Assembly (NCBI GenBank): GCA_022457155.1
Contig: JAJGOT010000090.1
Coordinates: 1,485,001 to 1,549,000, forward strand
Reading direction: 5' to 3'
Source of the DNA: Cladopsammia gracilis
Lineage: Eukaryota; Cnidaria; Anthozoa; Scleractinia; Dendrophylliidae
DNA length: 64,000 nt
Position 1 is the stretch's first letter. Every line of letters starts with the position of its first letter. The notes beneath the pieces are model-generated. The model was not told the origin of the DNA. It did not search any database and saw only the letters and a list, made by a program, of their open reading frames with translations. The position numbers were made by a program, and so were the translations under genes. Below are positions 35,455-46,119 of the stretch, in pieces.

Positions 35455-35893
35455 CCGGGGGGGGGGGGGGGGGGGTACTCAACAAAGTTTTGTACGGGGA
35501 TGCTCCGCCCCGAGGTCCAAACCCTTACCCTTTCATATACCGATTTTGACAGAAAAGGTACCCCTTTCATATACCTTTCATTGAAAATGGTACCCCTTTC
35601 ATATACTTTTCAATGAAAATGGTACCCCTTTCAGAGCCTTTAAGTGCGTCTGTTTGATATATTTTGAAAGGCCATTTTTTTAATACTTAAATGGCAGTTT
35701 ACCCTACCTTTGTTATTCTTCAACAGCGTGGCTTCGCTTCCCTTTCCTATTCTTCGAGAAATCCCTACCCTTTCATATACTTCAACCCGTGAAATCCCGA
35801 CCCTTTCATATACCTCTTACCTCAAAAAAGTACCCCTTTCAGGCGGAGCATCCCCGTATAGCCCATTATAAGGAGTACCCCCCCCCCCCCCCC
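35455..35893. mobile_element. GGGGTACTC element, complete copy
   Basis: A 17-base G run with TACTCAACAAAG at the left and AAGGAGTACC with a 17-base C run at the right form inverted ends. ACCCTTTCATAT words fill the interior; CGGAGCATCCCCGTATAGCC is the inner right arm. Confidence 0.8.
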
Positions 35894-35927
35894 CCGCACA
35901 TTAATGAGCTTCTGTATCCAATAGGGT

Positions 35928-36372
35928 TAGCCCGGGAGGGGGGTACTCTGTACATTTTTGGGTGGGGGTGTGCTGCTGGGACTTTAAGACCCTTAGCCTA
36001 TATTAGACCATTTTGGCTGCATTTTGTAACCCTATTCTAGACTAAACACCAAAAACCCTACCCTATCCTAGACCTATTCCAGACTCGCTATTTTCCAGAA
36101 ACTCGTTTACTATCACAGTTATTAGTTAACAGGGGTCATTAAAAATGCTGTACTGCCCGCCGTACCGATTTTTAAATACCATTTGTCAGTAAACCTTGTC
36201 TAGACTTAATTTCTTCACGCAACTGATCAATTTCGCGGAAAATGATACCCTATTCTAGACCAAAAATCTCTGATAACTATACCCTATCCCAGACTAAACT
36301 GCCATAAAACCATACCCTTCACAGCGGCACATACCTAATATATAGCTCATATATGGGAGTACTCCCGCCTCC
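35928..36372. mobile_element. GGGGTACTC element, second subfamily
   Basis: GGGAGGGGGGTACTCTGTAC to ATGGGAGTACTCCCGCC. The interior carries CCTATTCTAGACCAAA and CACAGCGGCACATACC. A near relative is 42810-43275; partial copies at about 32045-32290 and 1195-1265. Confidence 0.75.
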
Positions 36373-36884
36373 CCTGGGGCCTAACCCTAATCTTCTTTGG
36401 CACTTCTCCCCCTTTTACTCCCTTTCGCACTTCCCATCTTTTTTCTGTTATGGTGCAACAAAGCACCACAGGAAGATACCATCCCGGTGGAGGCCTGAAT
36501 TAATGATATCCATAATTCCAAGCCGCTCTTTGCATAATTCTCACGGGGATACTGTGGAATTTGAACAGGAGCATAAGCAGCAAAAGCAGTAAAAGCAAGT
36601 TCATTCAACAAATTGTGGGGGCGGGTTTAATTTTTCAAATTGTAATTGCAGTGGGAGGTGTACCTTTTGTTTGAAAGTTTATTGTGGGGGTACAATTTTT
36701 ATACACCAGATTTTTTAGAAACCCCCCCCCCCCCCCCAGGGCATAATTAACGATCAGTCCCTTAGGGTTGGGAAATGTTTAATAATCTCGGTCAAAACTG
36801 TGTTCCAAATTGTCTCATGTGTATGCTTCGAACTGTGGAGGTTTGGGTCAGGCAAGCCGTCGAAGTCGTACATCATACTCTGAA

Positions 36885-36959
36885 TGTAACTTCATATGCC
36901 TTACCCGCGATGGACCGACATCACATCCAGATCAGTTTGCGTGTGCATGTGTCAAAGGT
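36885..36959 (+). pseudogene. Isolated EGF-like signature, possible exon relic
   Basis: One frame reads CNFICLTRDGPTSHPDQF-ACACVKG, spaced like LDL-receptor EGF modules (C-x3-C, then C-x-C-x2-G). It meets a stop two codons later and has no convincing acceptor. Could be chance. Confidence 0.25.
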
Positions 36960-37332
36960 TTATGATTTATGGTGGTTTACATGTATTTTATAAAGTGGTT
37001 GCAGTGAAACGACTTTACATTTGAGCAAAACGACTTTTCAACTTTGAATTGCAGCTAAACGACTTGTAGCGAATTTTTCATATATTGAGGTAGGGGCAGA
37101 ATAACGGTCTGGCTTGATTACTCATTGATTATCGATAAGTATTATTATTTGATAAAGTAATATTGATTATTGTCTAATAACATCGATTATTGGTTTCATC
37201 GATTACTTACGCCGCTGTTTTGCCAAATATTCCACATGTAGTTGACTGAACCATCCTACCAGCTATAGGTCGGGCTACTGGGGCTATAAAAGCGGGGCGA
37301 AATGCTGCGCGTGGGTAGACACCTGACCTTAC

Positions 37333-37942
37333 CTTCTAACTGTTCAATCCTTGCCTCAACTATCTCTCGATAGTGGGGAAAACCAATTTTCTGGTACATC
37401 TTGTGATTCTTTAGCACGCTGAATTCGAATTCCGTACTTTTTGCTTTCTCGATGCATGCCGTTTGCAACCTCTCCAATCCATAATTCTGTGCAATGTCTA
37501 GAAGCTCTAAACAATGGCGCCCGCCATAGAGAGCATCCTTAGAGGGTGGGAAACTGAACTTCAGTAGTGATTGTTGCGGTGGCCTTTCTTGGCCAGACAT
37601 CAGGTATTTTTCACATTTATCGGTGATTTTTGTCATCATGTATTCTTTAGCAAGGTCAAGCAAGAAAGCGTAGTTTTTCCCATCGATCGGTTTTGCAGAT
37701 GTTGGATAGATCACCAACAGCATTTCTTTGATTTCGTTTGCTTTCTTTCCTGGAAGCGGGACTTCTTTTGCGGTTTTCTCTTTGAATTGTGCAGTAAACA
37801 TCGTTGTGAATACTTGCGACCACATCCCCAGAATACTGCGATGAACATGAAATCTTTCTTCCTCCACAACCAACACAACATCGCTGAGTTGCCATGGCTG
37901 GGAAAAGTCTAGCAAATCTCCTGTTGAATCGTTATTTGCCAT
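37333..37942 (-). CDS. BTB/POZ-domain protein, first coding exon
   Basis: From ATG at 37942 the frame runs 203 codons to a strong donor at 37333/37332 (AGAAG then GTAAGG), phase 1. Residues 17-112 form a BTB fold: W-LSDVVLVVEEERFHVHRS, ILGMWSQVFTTMF, VPLPGKKANEIKEMLLVIYP, then YAFLLDLAKEYMM and C-KYL. Residues 113-203 look like the start of a BACK-like helical region ending in ARIEQLEG. BTB proteins dimerise and commonly act as Cullin-3 substrate adaptors or transcriptional regulators; which applies here cannot be told. If the donor is ignored the frame continues 25 codons to a stop at 37256. Further exons should lie at lower coordinates, but I could not place them. Confidence 0.8.
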
Positions 37943-38011
37943 CTACGGAAGGTTGCTATCGATAGTTCTCAGTGACCGGTAGAACTCAATTCCACGTATT
38001 AAAGATTGCTC

Positions 38012-38235
38012 TTAAGTGGTGTGTTTGGTGCTGTAGACTACTGTGCTGACTTTGGGAAGGCCAGAGCGTAACGCTTTGCACGCTTTTCACGACTCATCCA
38101 TTCTCCCGCCCTCCCCGCGGGCCTTAAGTGGTGTGTTTGGTGCTGTAGACTACTGTGCTGACTTTGGGAAGGCCAGAGCGGAACGCTTTGCACGCTTTTC
38201 ACGACTCATCCATTCTCCCGCCCTCCCCGCGGGCC
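38012..38235. repeat. 112-bp tandem duplication
   Basis: Two near-identical units start at 38012 and 38124 (TTAAGTGGTGTGTTTGGTGC ... CCCGCGGGCC), just upstream of the BTB start. A C-rich stretch with repeated CCCGCGCTTCC follows. May be part of the BTB 5' region. Confidence 0.9.
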
Positions 38236-39151
38236 TCCCCCGCGCTTCCCCCGCGCTTCCCCCAACCCCCATCCACCCCAGCCACCCCCGCGGATAAGGC
38301 AGTACATGCAGTACTGTATAACATTTCGAGCCTGTTTGTTGGGAGATAAGGGAGCCCAGGTGGGTGGGGGAACTCAGGTAGCCATGATCGAAAATTCACA
38401 CCCCCCCCCCCCTCCACCCCTCTAGGGCTACGTGGCTAAGGTAGAGACCCGTACAAAAATTCGAAATGACGTCATTGTAACGTCCTGATATGTCACGTGT
38501 TCAGAAAAAACATCGACGCGTTGTGAACAAAATGGCTGCGAGGAGTGCATATTTAATGAAAATAACAGGCAAATTTTAGGAATAATCTGGGGAATAATAG
38601 GGGGTTACAGAAAGAATACATGAATAGAATAATAGGCAAAAAAGGATAATGTACCGGTCCCTAGGCTAAGGTATCCAGGAGCCAACCATGACGGCCTATT
38701 ACTCCGATCCTGGGTATCTACGTACTGTAGTCCCGTAGCCACTGTTTCAAGAAGTGTTTTCGGGTGTGGCCGGGTATTCTGCAGTGAAGTTATCGTAACT
38801 GTATAACTAACTCTAAGTAACACTAACCATGATTGTTCCATGCCGTCAATTCGCTTATCACTGCTAGGGGGTATTAGCCTCCTGTCACTGCCAGCAAAAC
38901 TCGTAGCAGAGGTAAGGATCCAACCGTTGTTTCGTATTCACGTGTTGGCTCTTAGAGCCCTTTGATTATAATAGCTGTGCCAGACTTTTATGCCAAGTGT
39001 ACTCCCCTCCCCCCTGGAGGGGACTCCGATATGAAATTTACGGGAATTCTCGTCGTCTCGTTTTGGGGTGTAAATTACGGATTTTGGTTTCACTTTGGGT
39101 GTTGAGGAAGGAACGCCGATATTTTGAACCATCAAGCCGATCAAGTTATCG

Positions 39152-39460
39152 TTGAAGTGAAACAAAAGGAACGGCAAACTGATCCTTACGGCAGAAAAAC
39201 AGAAGCAGAAGCAGAAGCAGAAACAAATAAAATAAAAGTGGAATATAATAGTGCCCAATATATTTCGCTTTGCAAAACAAAGCTTCTTCAGGGGCTAGCA
39301 CTACTTTATAGTGCTAGCCCCTGAAGAAGCTTTGTTTTGCAAAGCGAAATATATTGGGCACTATTATATTCCACTTTTATTTTATTTGTTTCTGCTTCTG
39401 CTTCTGCTTCTGTTTTTCTGTCGTAAGGATCAGTTTGCCGTTCCTTTCGTTTCACTTCAA
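39152..39460. mobile_element. Palindrome with 152-base arms and hammerhead-like ends
   Basis: Arms 39152-39303 and 39309-39460 are near-perfect inverted copies around a five-base loop (CTTTA). Each contains GCCC-CTGAAGAA-(GCTTTG/CAAAGC)-GAAATATATT-GGGC (39317-39359 on plus, 39253-39295 on minus). The motif also occurs at the inverted ends of the 44041-44778 Penelope-like fragment, so this is read as two terminal repeats joined head to head. Confidence 0.75.
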
Positions 39461-39548
39461 GTATTAATAATGATCTAGGTCTGGAAACCCAGATCCGGCC
39501 ATTCTCAACGGTTTGTTGCAGTGATCGTGCATTCTATGTTTCTTTTTA

Positions 39549-40892
39549 CTCATGCGTGAAGCGGCATGAGGTAAGGTTTCGGCTCCGTTTTTCTTGTTTT
39601 TATTATTTTTATTTTTTGTGTCACGATTTTGCATGCAAATTTATGCACACATATTTTAAATTGTGCACTTCCGGTTGACGTATATTTGCCATTTACACTT
39701 CCTGTTTTGTGACTTCCGGCTACTCTCACTTCCGGTAAAAGAGCGTTACTCAAGTGTCACGACAGAATCTCCTACAACCCTACATACATTGCTATGTTCT
39801 CGTTTGGTATATATAAGACTTAGAAGAATCATTCCCTTCATTGTGGTACAGCCTTCATTTCCAAAACAATCAATAGCAAACAACGTGCTTTGCAGGAACG
39901 ATGACTGAATAAAAGGAGTACTCTTCGCCATGTCGGACATCTTCTTATCATCTTCTTATCTTCTTATCATCTTCTTCTCATCTTCTTATCTTCTTATCAT
40001 CTTCTTAACTTACTTACGCATGCGCATGAGTATAGGCTGCTGGGAGCCTCTTGTTATTTTTATTTTTTGTGTCACGATTTTGCATGCAAATTTATGCACG
40101 CATATTTTAAATTGTACACTTCCGGTTCATAGCTTTGCCACTACACTTCCTGTTAAGTGACTTCCGGCTACTTTCACTTCCGGTAAAAGAGCATTACTCA
40201 AGTGTCACGACAGCGTCTCCTACAACCCTACTTAATACATTATAATTAGCAATATTCATGTTTGGTGTATATAACACTTAGAAGAATCATTCCCTTTATT
40301 GTGGTACAGCCTTCATTTCCAAAACAATCAATAGTAAACAATGTGGTTTGCAGGAACGATGACTGAATGAAAGGAGTACTCTTCGCCATGTCGGACATCT
40401 TCTTTTCATGTTTAAAATATATCATGAAACTAACTTACGCATGCGCATGAGTATAGGCAGCTAGGAGCCTCTTGTTTTTATTATTTTTATTTTTTGTGTC
40501 ACGATTTTGCATGCAAATTTATGCACGCATATTTTAAATTGTGCGCTTCCGGTTGACGTCTTTGCCATTTACACTTCCTGTTTAGTGACTTCCGGCTATT
40601 CTCACTTCCGGTAAAGGAGCGTTACTTAGGTGTCACGACAGAATCTCCTACAACCCTACATGCATTACTATGTTCACGCTTGGTATATATGACTTAGAAG
40701 AATCACTGGCTTCATCGTGGTACAGTCTTCATGTCCACAACATTCAATAGTAAACAACGTGGTTTGCAGGAACGATGACTGAATGAAAGAAGTAACTCTT
40801 CTCCATGTCGGACATCTTCTTATCATGTTTAAAATATATCACAAAATTTTCTTACGCATACGCATGAGTAAAGGCTGCTTGGAGCCTCTTGT
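39549..40892. repeat. Triplicated 430-450-base unit (TTTGTGTCACGATTTTGCAT)
   Basis: TCACGATTTTGCATGC recurs at 39621, 40072 and 40499. Each unit also holds three ACTTCCGG words, GTGTCACGACAG.ATCTCCTAC, a CATGTCGGACATC stretch and an ACGCATGCGCATGAGTA end. An inverted partial copy lies at 55047-55290. Confidence 0.85.
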
Positions 40893-41075
40893 TATACAAG
40901 TTATCGTTTAGGGTGGCCAGCGAAAGAAATAAAGAGACAATGAATAGAGAACGAAAGCTTTATGACAATGCTCCAGGACTCCTGCACTTCTTTTAAATAA
41001 AACACGAAAAAAGCAAGTAACACACTCAAACACCAACCCCGCGGTGTAACCAGTACCTTACGCTCGGCAGTGGCA

Positions 41076-41120
41076 GCCATGGACAGCTGTTTCGTCCTTG
41101 TTAGGACTCATTGGCATGGC
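41076..41120 (-). ncRNA. Type I hammerhead ribozyme with damaged core
   Basis: Minus strand: stem I GCCATG/CAUGGC (six perfect pairs), stem II GUCC-UAACAA-GGAC, GAAA, stem III ACA/UGU and cleavage triplet GUC. The first core strand is CCAAUGA, not CUGANGA: U4 and G5 are changed. Same 45-base length and same GAAACAGCUGUC segment as 13834-13878, hence the same family; predicted inactive. Confidence 0.65.
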
Positions 41121-42809
41121 ATAGCCGTCGGGCACCTGATAGGACTTGCAAGCCCAATGTAGAGTGCCCTTTACTGCCAAGGCGAATGCAAAGCACCCCT
41201 TTAAGCGTCAGCTCCACACTACATATGTGGTAGCTGTTGGCTGGGGACAGCACGGCCGTACTTCCACGGGTATGATGTTCGAGTGTGTCACTTGCTTTTT
41301 TCGTGTCAATACTTTTAAGTAATGTTCCACATAAGAACGATAGCAAACTTCATTGCATTGTTCTGCGGCATTGGCTCTTTCCCACATAGAATATCTTTGA
41401 TTTCAAGAATAGAGGAGGAGCTGATGGTTAATAATTATATTTCATTATAAAAATAAAGAAAATCCATTTGCGTCAAATAAATTTTAGGAAATGTTCGTGC
41501 TTAACCAATCAGAATTGCAGAAGACAATTTTTGATGAAGTTCCCCAAATACAATATCTTTTAAAAATTGTATGTTGTGCGATTGGGTCTCAAATTACTTG
41601 AAACCTTAAAAAAATTAGCCAAATGCACCTTGAACCTTAATTTTTTGAGTCTAGACCAATGAGATCACTAGTTGTAACAATGAAAAAACTTGACATTCCA
41701 TCGTGCTTGGGATTCCATTGCCGTTCAGCGCTATCCTTCTTATGCGAATCATTACTTAAAATCTATTAATATAACTATTAATTGTCTGTCTTACAAAGAA
41801 TGGTATCGTCTTTTAGGGGTCAATATAGCTTGTGCACGCCCAGATTGGTCTTCTTTAGTGGTTTAATTAAAAATTCCCGACGAGCATTCCAGTACCTTAC
41901 CTATGAGACACCCCCCCCCCCCCCCACCCCCGGTTTGTAACTGCACATAATTGGGGCGGGAAGAAGGTAAAACGGACAAATTGTTAGGGTCGTAACGAGG
42001 TATGTTTTTTCTTTATTGATCCCGTTTTTTACCTTTTTTTTGTGATCCCGTGGCAAAAAAAATGATCCCCCCCCCCCCCCCAAAAAAAAAAAATGATTCC
42101 ATGAAGAAAATCGCGCAATTCATACTCCAGAAAGTAAAATATCGGTATATTTTTAATCAAAGCTATAGTAATTGTGCACCTGATCAATCCTGAATCGCAA
42201 GGATCAAATCGACGCAAAGAACTAATCTGTATTCGGAGAAAATCTGTATTGAAGAAAACAATGCCAAGTGCAAAGAAAGATGTCACGGGCAGCGCTAACC
42301 ATCGGAAAACGTGCATGAGTAAGTCACAATTCAGACATCTGTATAGTTTTGGCTATATTTCTAATTGGCTAAGAAAGTGGTGCAAGTTTGGATTGACCAA
42401 TCACATACATGAAACGACGGTCGTCATAAAAGGTGACAGGCTTAGCACAAATCCTGCTCGTCGCTAAAAGCATTTTAACCAAGCTTTAGTATAAGTCTAC
42501 CCCAAGTACGTGCCTGAGATATTTTTTCCTTTTAGATCAAAATAAAGATATAACAGGCCTGTTCAATTCTAAATGTTGTCTTTTTTTTATCTTAGGAAAA
42601 AATCTCTAGCTGTGATACTGACAGGAGGAAATTACGCTTTTCAGAGCCGTTTAGAATATCTAGTTATGCCGTTGTTTGTTTGCTAGCTCTTGGAATAAAA
42701 ATGGAGTTTCTTTGGCTCACTTTAGAAGAGTTGCAAGATTCAGTATAAGTCGCAAGTAGGAATTAAATTAAATCCGTGATTTAATGTGAGCGCAAGTCTG
42801 CGTTAGCAC

Positions 42810-43275
42810 CCGGGGGGGGGGGGGGGGGGGGGTTGGGTACTCTACAAATGTCTGGGTGGAGGTGTGCCGCCTTGACTCTGAGACCCTTAACCTATACTAG
42901 ACCATTTTAGCTGCATTTTGCAACCCCATTCTAGACCAAACACCGAAAAACCTTACCCTGTCCCAGACCTATTCCAGATTCGCTATTTTCCAGAAACTCG
43001 TTAACTATCACAGTCTAAGATGCACACCAAAACCAGGGGTCAGTACAAATGCCGTACTGCCCGCCGTACCGGTTTTAAAATACCTTTTGCCAGTAAACCT
43101 TGTCTAGACTAAATTCTTCACGCAACTGATCACTTTCGAGGAAAATGATACCCTATTCTAGACCAAAAATCTCTTATTACTATACCCTATCCCAGACTAA
43201 ACTGCCTGAAAACCATACCCTTCACAGCGGCACATACCTATATAGCTCATATATGGGAGTAACCCCCCTCCCCCT
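42810..43275. mobile_element. GGGGTACTC element, second subfamily, copy 2
   Basis: A 22-base G run and TTGGGTACTCTACAAATG start it; ATATGGGAGTAACCCCCC ends it. Interior as at 35928-36372. Confidence 0.8.
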
Positions 43276-43289
43276 TCGGGGGTTAGCAT

Positions 43290-44040
43290 AACTTACGAGA
43301 TAGGGTTTCTTTATCACGGCTAAAAGATTCTAAGATCCAATGCGATAGTCAAGGTCTATATTGGAATCGTGGCATCTTGCGATTGTTTTTAGCTCCTCAA
43401 TGTTTATATTCTGCGTTTAAGTTGACGTGTTTTACGGAGCTCCATTGTCAGACGTGTATGGCGTCATTGCATCCGGCTTGAAATATTTGAATCTCCAGCA
43501 TGTTAGCTAGCTTTAGCTGTTTTGTAATTCTTACAGATGCAAGTGGTTACGTTTGTACACTCTTTAAGCAAGACTTGAGTTTCGTTTCTTTGGTGAACCT
43601 CATCAGTTGCTCCCACGTAGAAAGGTTTCGTAGAATGATTTGGCATTGTAGAATGTTAGCTACGTATGAGCGCTTGGGGAGGATCAAATTTCATATCTTT
43701 TCATAGGATTGTTTAGTTTAGCCAATAACAATGGTGCATTTTCGATCCGATGTTAGTTGTGTTTCTTTGTAGGCTTTTTAGCTGATTTCTTAAGCATGTA
43801 AGATATTTTCAACTTTATTCCCCGATCTTTTTACATTTATTTGTCTTAACGTTATATCTTTCTAAAGTTATTTGATCCCTGATTTTAACTCTGATCCCTG
43901 ATCCCACCCTTATGATCCCTGATCCCGGGGCAGTGATCCCTGATCCCACCCCTCTGATCCCTGATCCCACATACTTCGTTACGACCCTGAAATTGTGCAA
44001 GCAAAAGTTATCACCAATTTTATTTCGCCAGTTTTAATTA
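43290..44040. other. No gene seen; TGATCCCTGATCCC repeats
   Basis: A short array of TGATCCCTGATCCC(A)C words lies at about 43890-43970. The rest shows no supported feature. Confidence 0.5.
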
Positions 44041-44778
44041 AATATAAGACTTTAAAGCAAAGCTGAAAACAGCGTATATTTTGTTGAGTACAATATTTCA
44101 GCTGGCCAGACCAGCCTTCTTCAGGTACAAGATGTTACTAAATAAACAAGATTGACAAGATTGTGGACAAGATTGTGCTACTTGTCCTTACATTACTAAC
44201 GGTCTTCAACATTACACTTTTTATTCTACTGGCGAAACGCGTTCTATCACCTCTCACATAACTTGTAATACTAGAAACCTCATTTATATGATACAATGCA
44301 CTCGCTGTCACAAGCAGTATATTGGGGAAACTAAACGACGACTCAGAGACAGATTTAACGAACACAGACGGTCAGTTGACAAGACCAACATCAGATCTAA
44401 ACCTACTACTGCTGCGGAACATTTTCTTTCTAATCCTAGCCATTCTAACTCCGACATGCAACTACTGAATTCCTTTAGAAACTATTCACACTTCCCGTGA
44501 CTCGATACGTAAAGCCAGGGAATCATATAATACTTTGGAGCCACATGGCATGAACAAACGTGATGAAATGCAATACTTTTTCGTTTTAGTTTCCGATTTC
44601 GTCACATCCTGTATTACTCAATTCTTCTATATTGCGAAATTCTCCATGTATATAACATCGTATAACATATTGTTTATTTAGTAACATCTTGTACCTGAAG
44701 AAGGCTGGTCTGGCCAGCTGAAATATTGTACTCAACAAAATATACGCTGTTTTCAGCTTTGCTTAAAGTTTTATATTC
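44041..44778 (+). mobile_element. Penelope-like element fragment with inverted terminal repeats
   Basis: Arms of about 108 bases at 44041-44148 and 44671-44778 are inverted copies and enclose a GIY-YIG endonuclease remnant. Each arm holds GTAC-CTGAAGAAG-(GCTGG/CCAGC)-TGAAATATT-GTAC (44691-44731 plus; 44088-44128 minus). Inverted or tandem terminal repeats are a known Penelope-like feature. Confidence 0.75.
44159..44572 (+). pseudogene. Penelope-like GIY-YIG endonuclease domain, broken
   Basis: Open from 44159 to 44500. It begins with a cysteine-rich linker (CGQDCATCPY), then ITCNTRNLIYMIQCTRC, QYIGETKRRLRDRFNEHR and a RSVDKTN tail: the GIY-YIG order of Penelope-like elements, with Y-IG and the catalytic arginine region present. 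A frameshift near 44490 moves the reading to DSIRKARESYNTLEPHGMNK, the usual C-terminal tail. The reverse transcriptase half is missing. Confidence 0.85.
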
Positions 44779-45354
44779 AATTATTTTTGGCTGAAGCAGA
44801 TCCTCAAGGATCCAGCGTTCAAGCAGCGGGATTCTCGTATACGGTTTCTTGCCATTTAGTCAGTTTTAATTAGACCGCGATTATCTTCCGCTGGGCCACA
44901 AATAATGACCCAGAAAAACAGTATGATTAACTTACCGGGGCACCGGGGCAGGATCCTAATTTTTTCATCAGTTTCGCTGTTAACTGGCTGTACACAGGCT
45001 ATAAAGGCCGCCACTAAAACTTAGGATGGTAAGCCGGTAGCGCGAGTAAACCATATCATTGCGCGCCCAAAAACGCACCGGAAATCGCGACAAAAATTAT
45101 ATATGCATCAAAATTCTGCTAAAATAGACTATGCAAACGGGCCTTTATTCATTACATGATCAACAAATTGGATTTTGCATATCACGTGAAAAGTTTACCC
45201 GAATTTTACAGTTCTAGCTATTATATTTTGCAGCTCCTCGTTTCGCGAATATTGGCCCCGGGGGTATGCCATTTGAACGATACCGCGATGCTCGTCGGAA
45301 ATTTTGAATTAAAACCCCTAATAAAGGAGACCAATCTGGGCGTATGGCGCTTTT

Positions 45355-45790
45355 TTGGGGTCAAAATAAATACTTGCATTTTACATGGCGAATAAAGTGT
45401 GTCTTGCATTTTACATGGCGAATTAAAGTGTCTTGCATTTTACATGGCGAATTAAAGTGTCTTGCATTTTACATGGCGAATTAAAGTGTCTTGCATTTTA
45501 CATGGCGAATTAAAGTGTCTTGCATTTTACATGGCGAATCAGAACAACCACTTACATTTTGCATGGCAAATTAAAGTCTGCACATTTTACATGGCGAATT
45601 CGAAAGCCGCTTACATTTTGCATGGCGAACGCACATTTTACATGGCTAGTTCTAAAATAGGGAACGGGGAATCGGGCATCGGGGAAGGGGGAATCTCTAA
45701 AATGGGGAATCTCTAAAATAGGGAATCTTTAAAATAGGGAATCTCTAAAATGGGGAATCTCTAAAATGGGGAATCTCTAAAATGGGGTCT
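45355..45790. repeat. Minisatellite arm A: CATTTTACATGGCGAATTAAAGTGTCTTG units
   Basis: About nine units of roughly 29 bases, followed by GGGAATCTCTAAAAT (about 15-base) units. Its outer edge GGCGCTTTTTTGGGGTCAAA is mirrored at 48655-48680. Confidence 0.9.
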
Positions 45791-45931
45791 AGTTTCCTTT
45801 TTATCGCCAGTAAGTCTCCCGTGATTTGATTAATATATCAGTCTTTTCAAATGATCGATATTCATTTATTGGACATGCCTGGCTTTATAGCCAAGTTCAA
45901 CATGGAGACAGTGGTTAAACAGGGACGGCTT

Positions 45932-46112
45932 TAGACTGCGACCAGTCTCTCTTTTTCCGCGAAAAGCGAATTAGCGCGAAGTAGCGCGGGCGCCAGCCCG
46001 CGCTACTCACGGCTCGCGGTTTCGCCGCTCGCAGCTCGCACATCGCGCTAATTCGCTTTTCGCGTTCGTCCCTACTGACTTTCGCGGAAAAGAGAGACTG
46101 CTCGCAGTCTAG
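45932..46112. mobile_element. 181-base GC-rich foldback MITE
   Basis: Starts TAGACTGCGACCAGTCTCTC and ends with its near inverse; the centre carries CGCGAAAAGCGAATTAGCGC and its inverse. It sits between the two minisatellite arms. Confidence 0.8.
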
Positions 46113-46119
46113 GACAGCA

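Noticed and set aside
37571..37912. 113-codon plus-strand frame
   Set aside because: Antisense of the BTB exon; the BTB reading has clear domain motifs and splice donor.
41101..41346. 81-codon minus-strand frame overlapping the damaged hammerhead
   Set aside because: No domain; the RNA structure explains the conserved part better.
45355..45660. CRISPR-like array
   Set aside because: Units are directly adjacent with no unique spacers and the genome is animal; it is a minisatellite.
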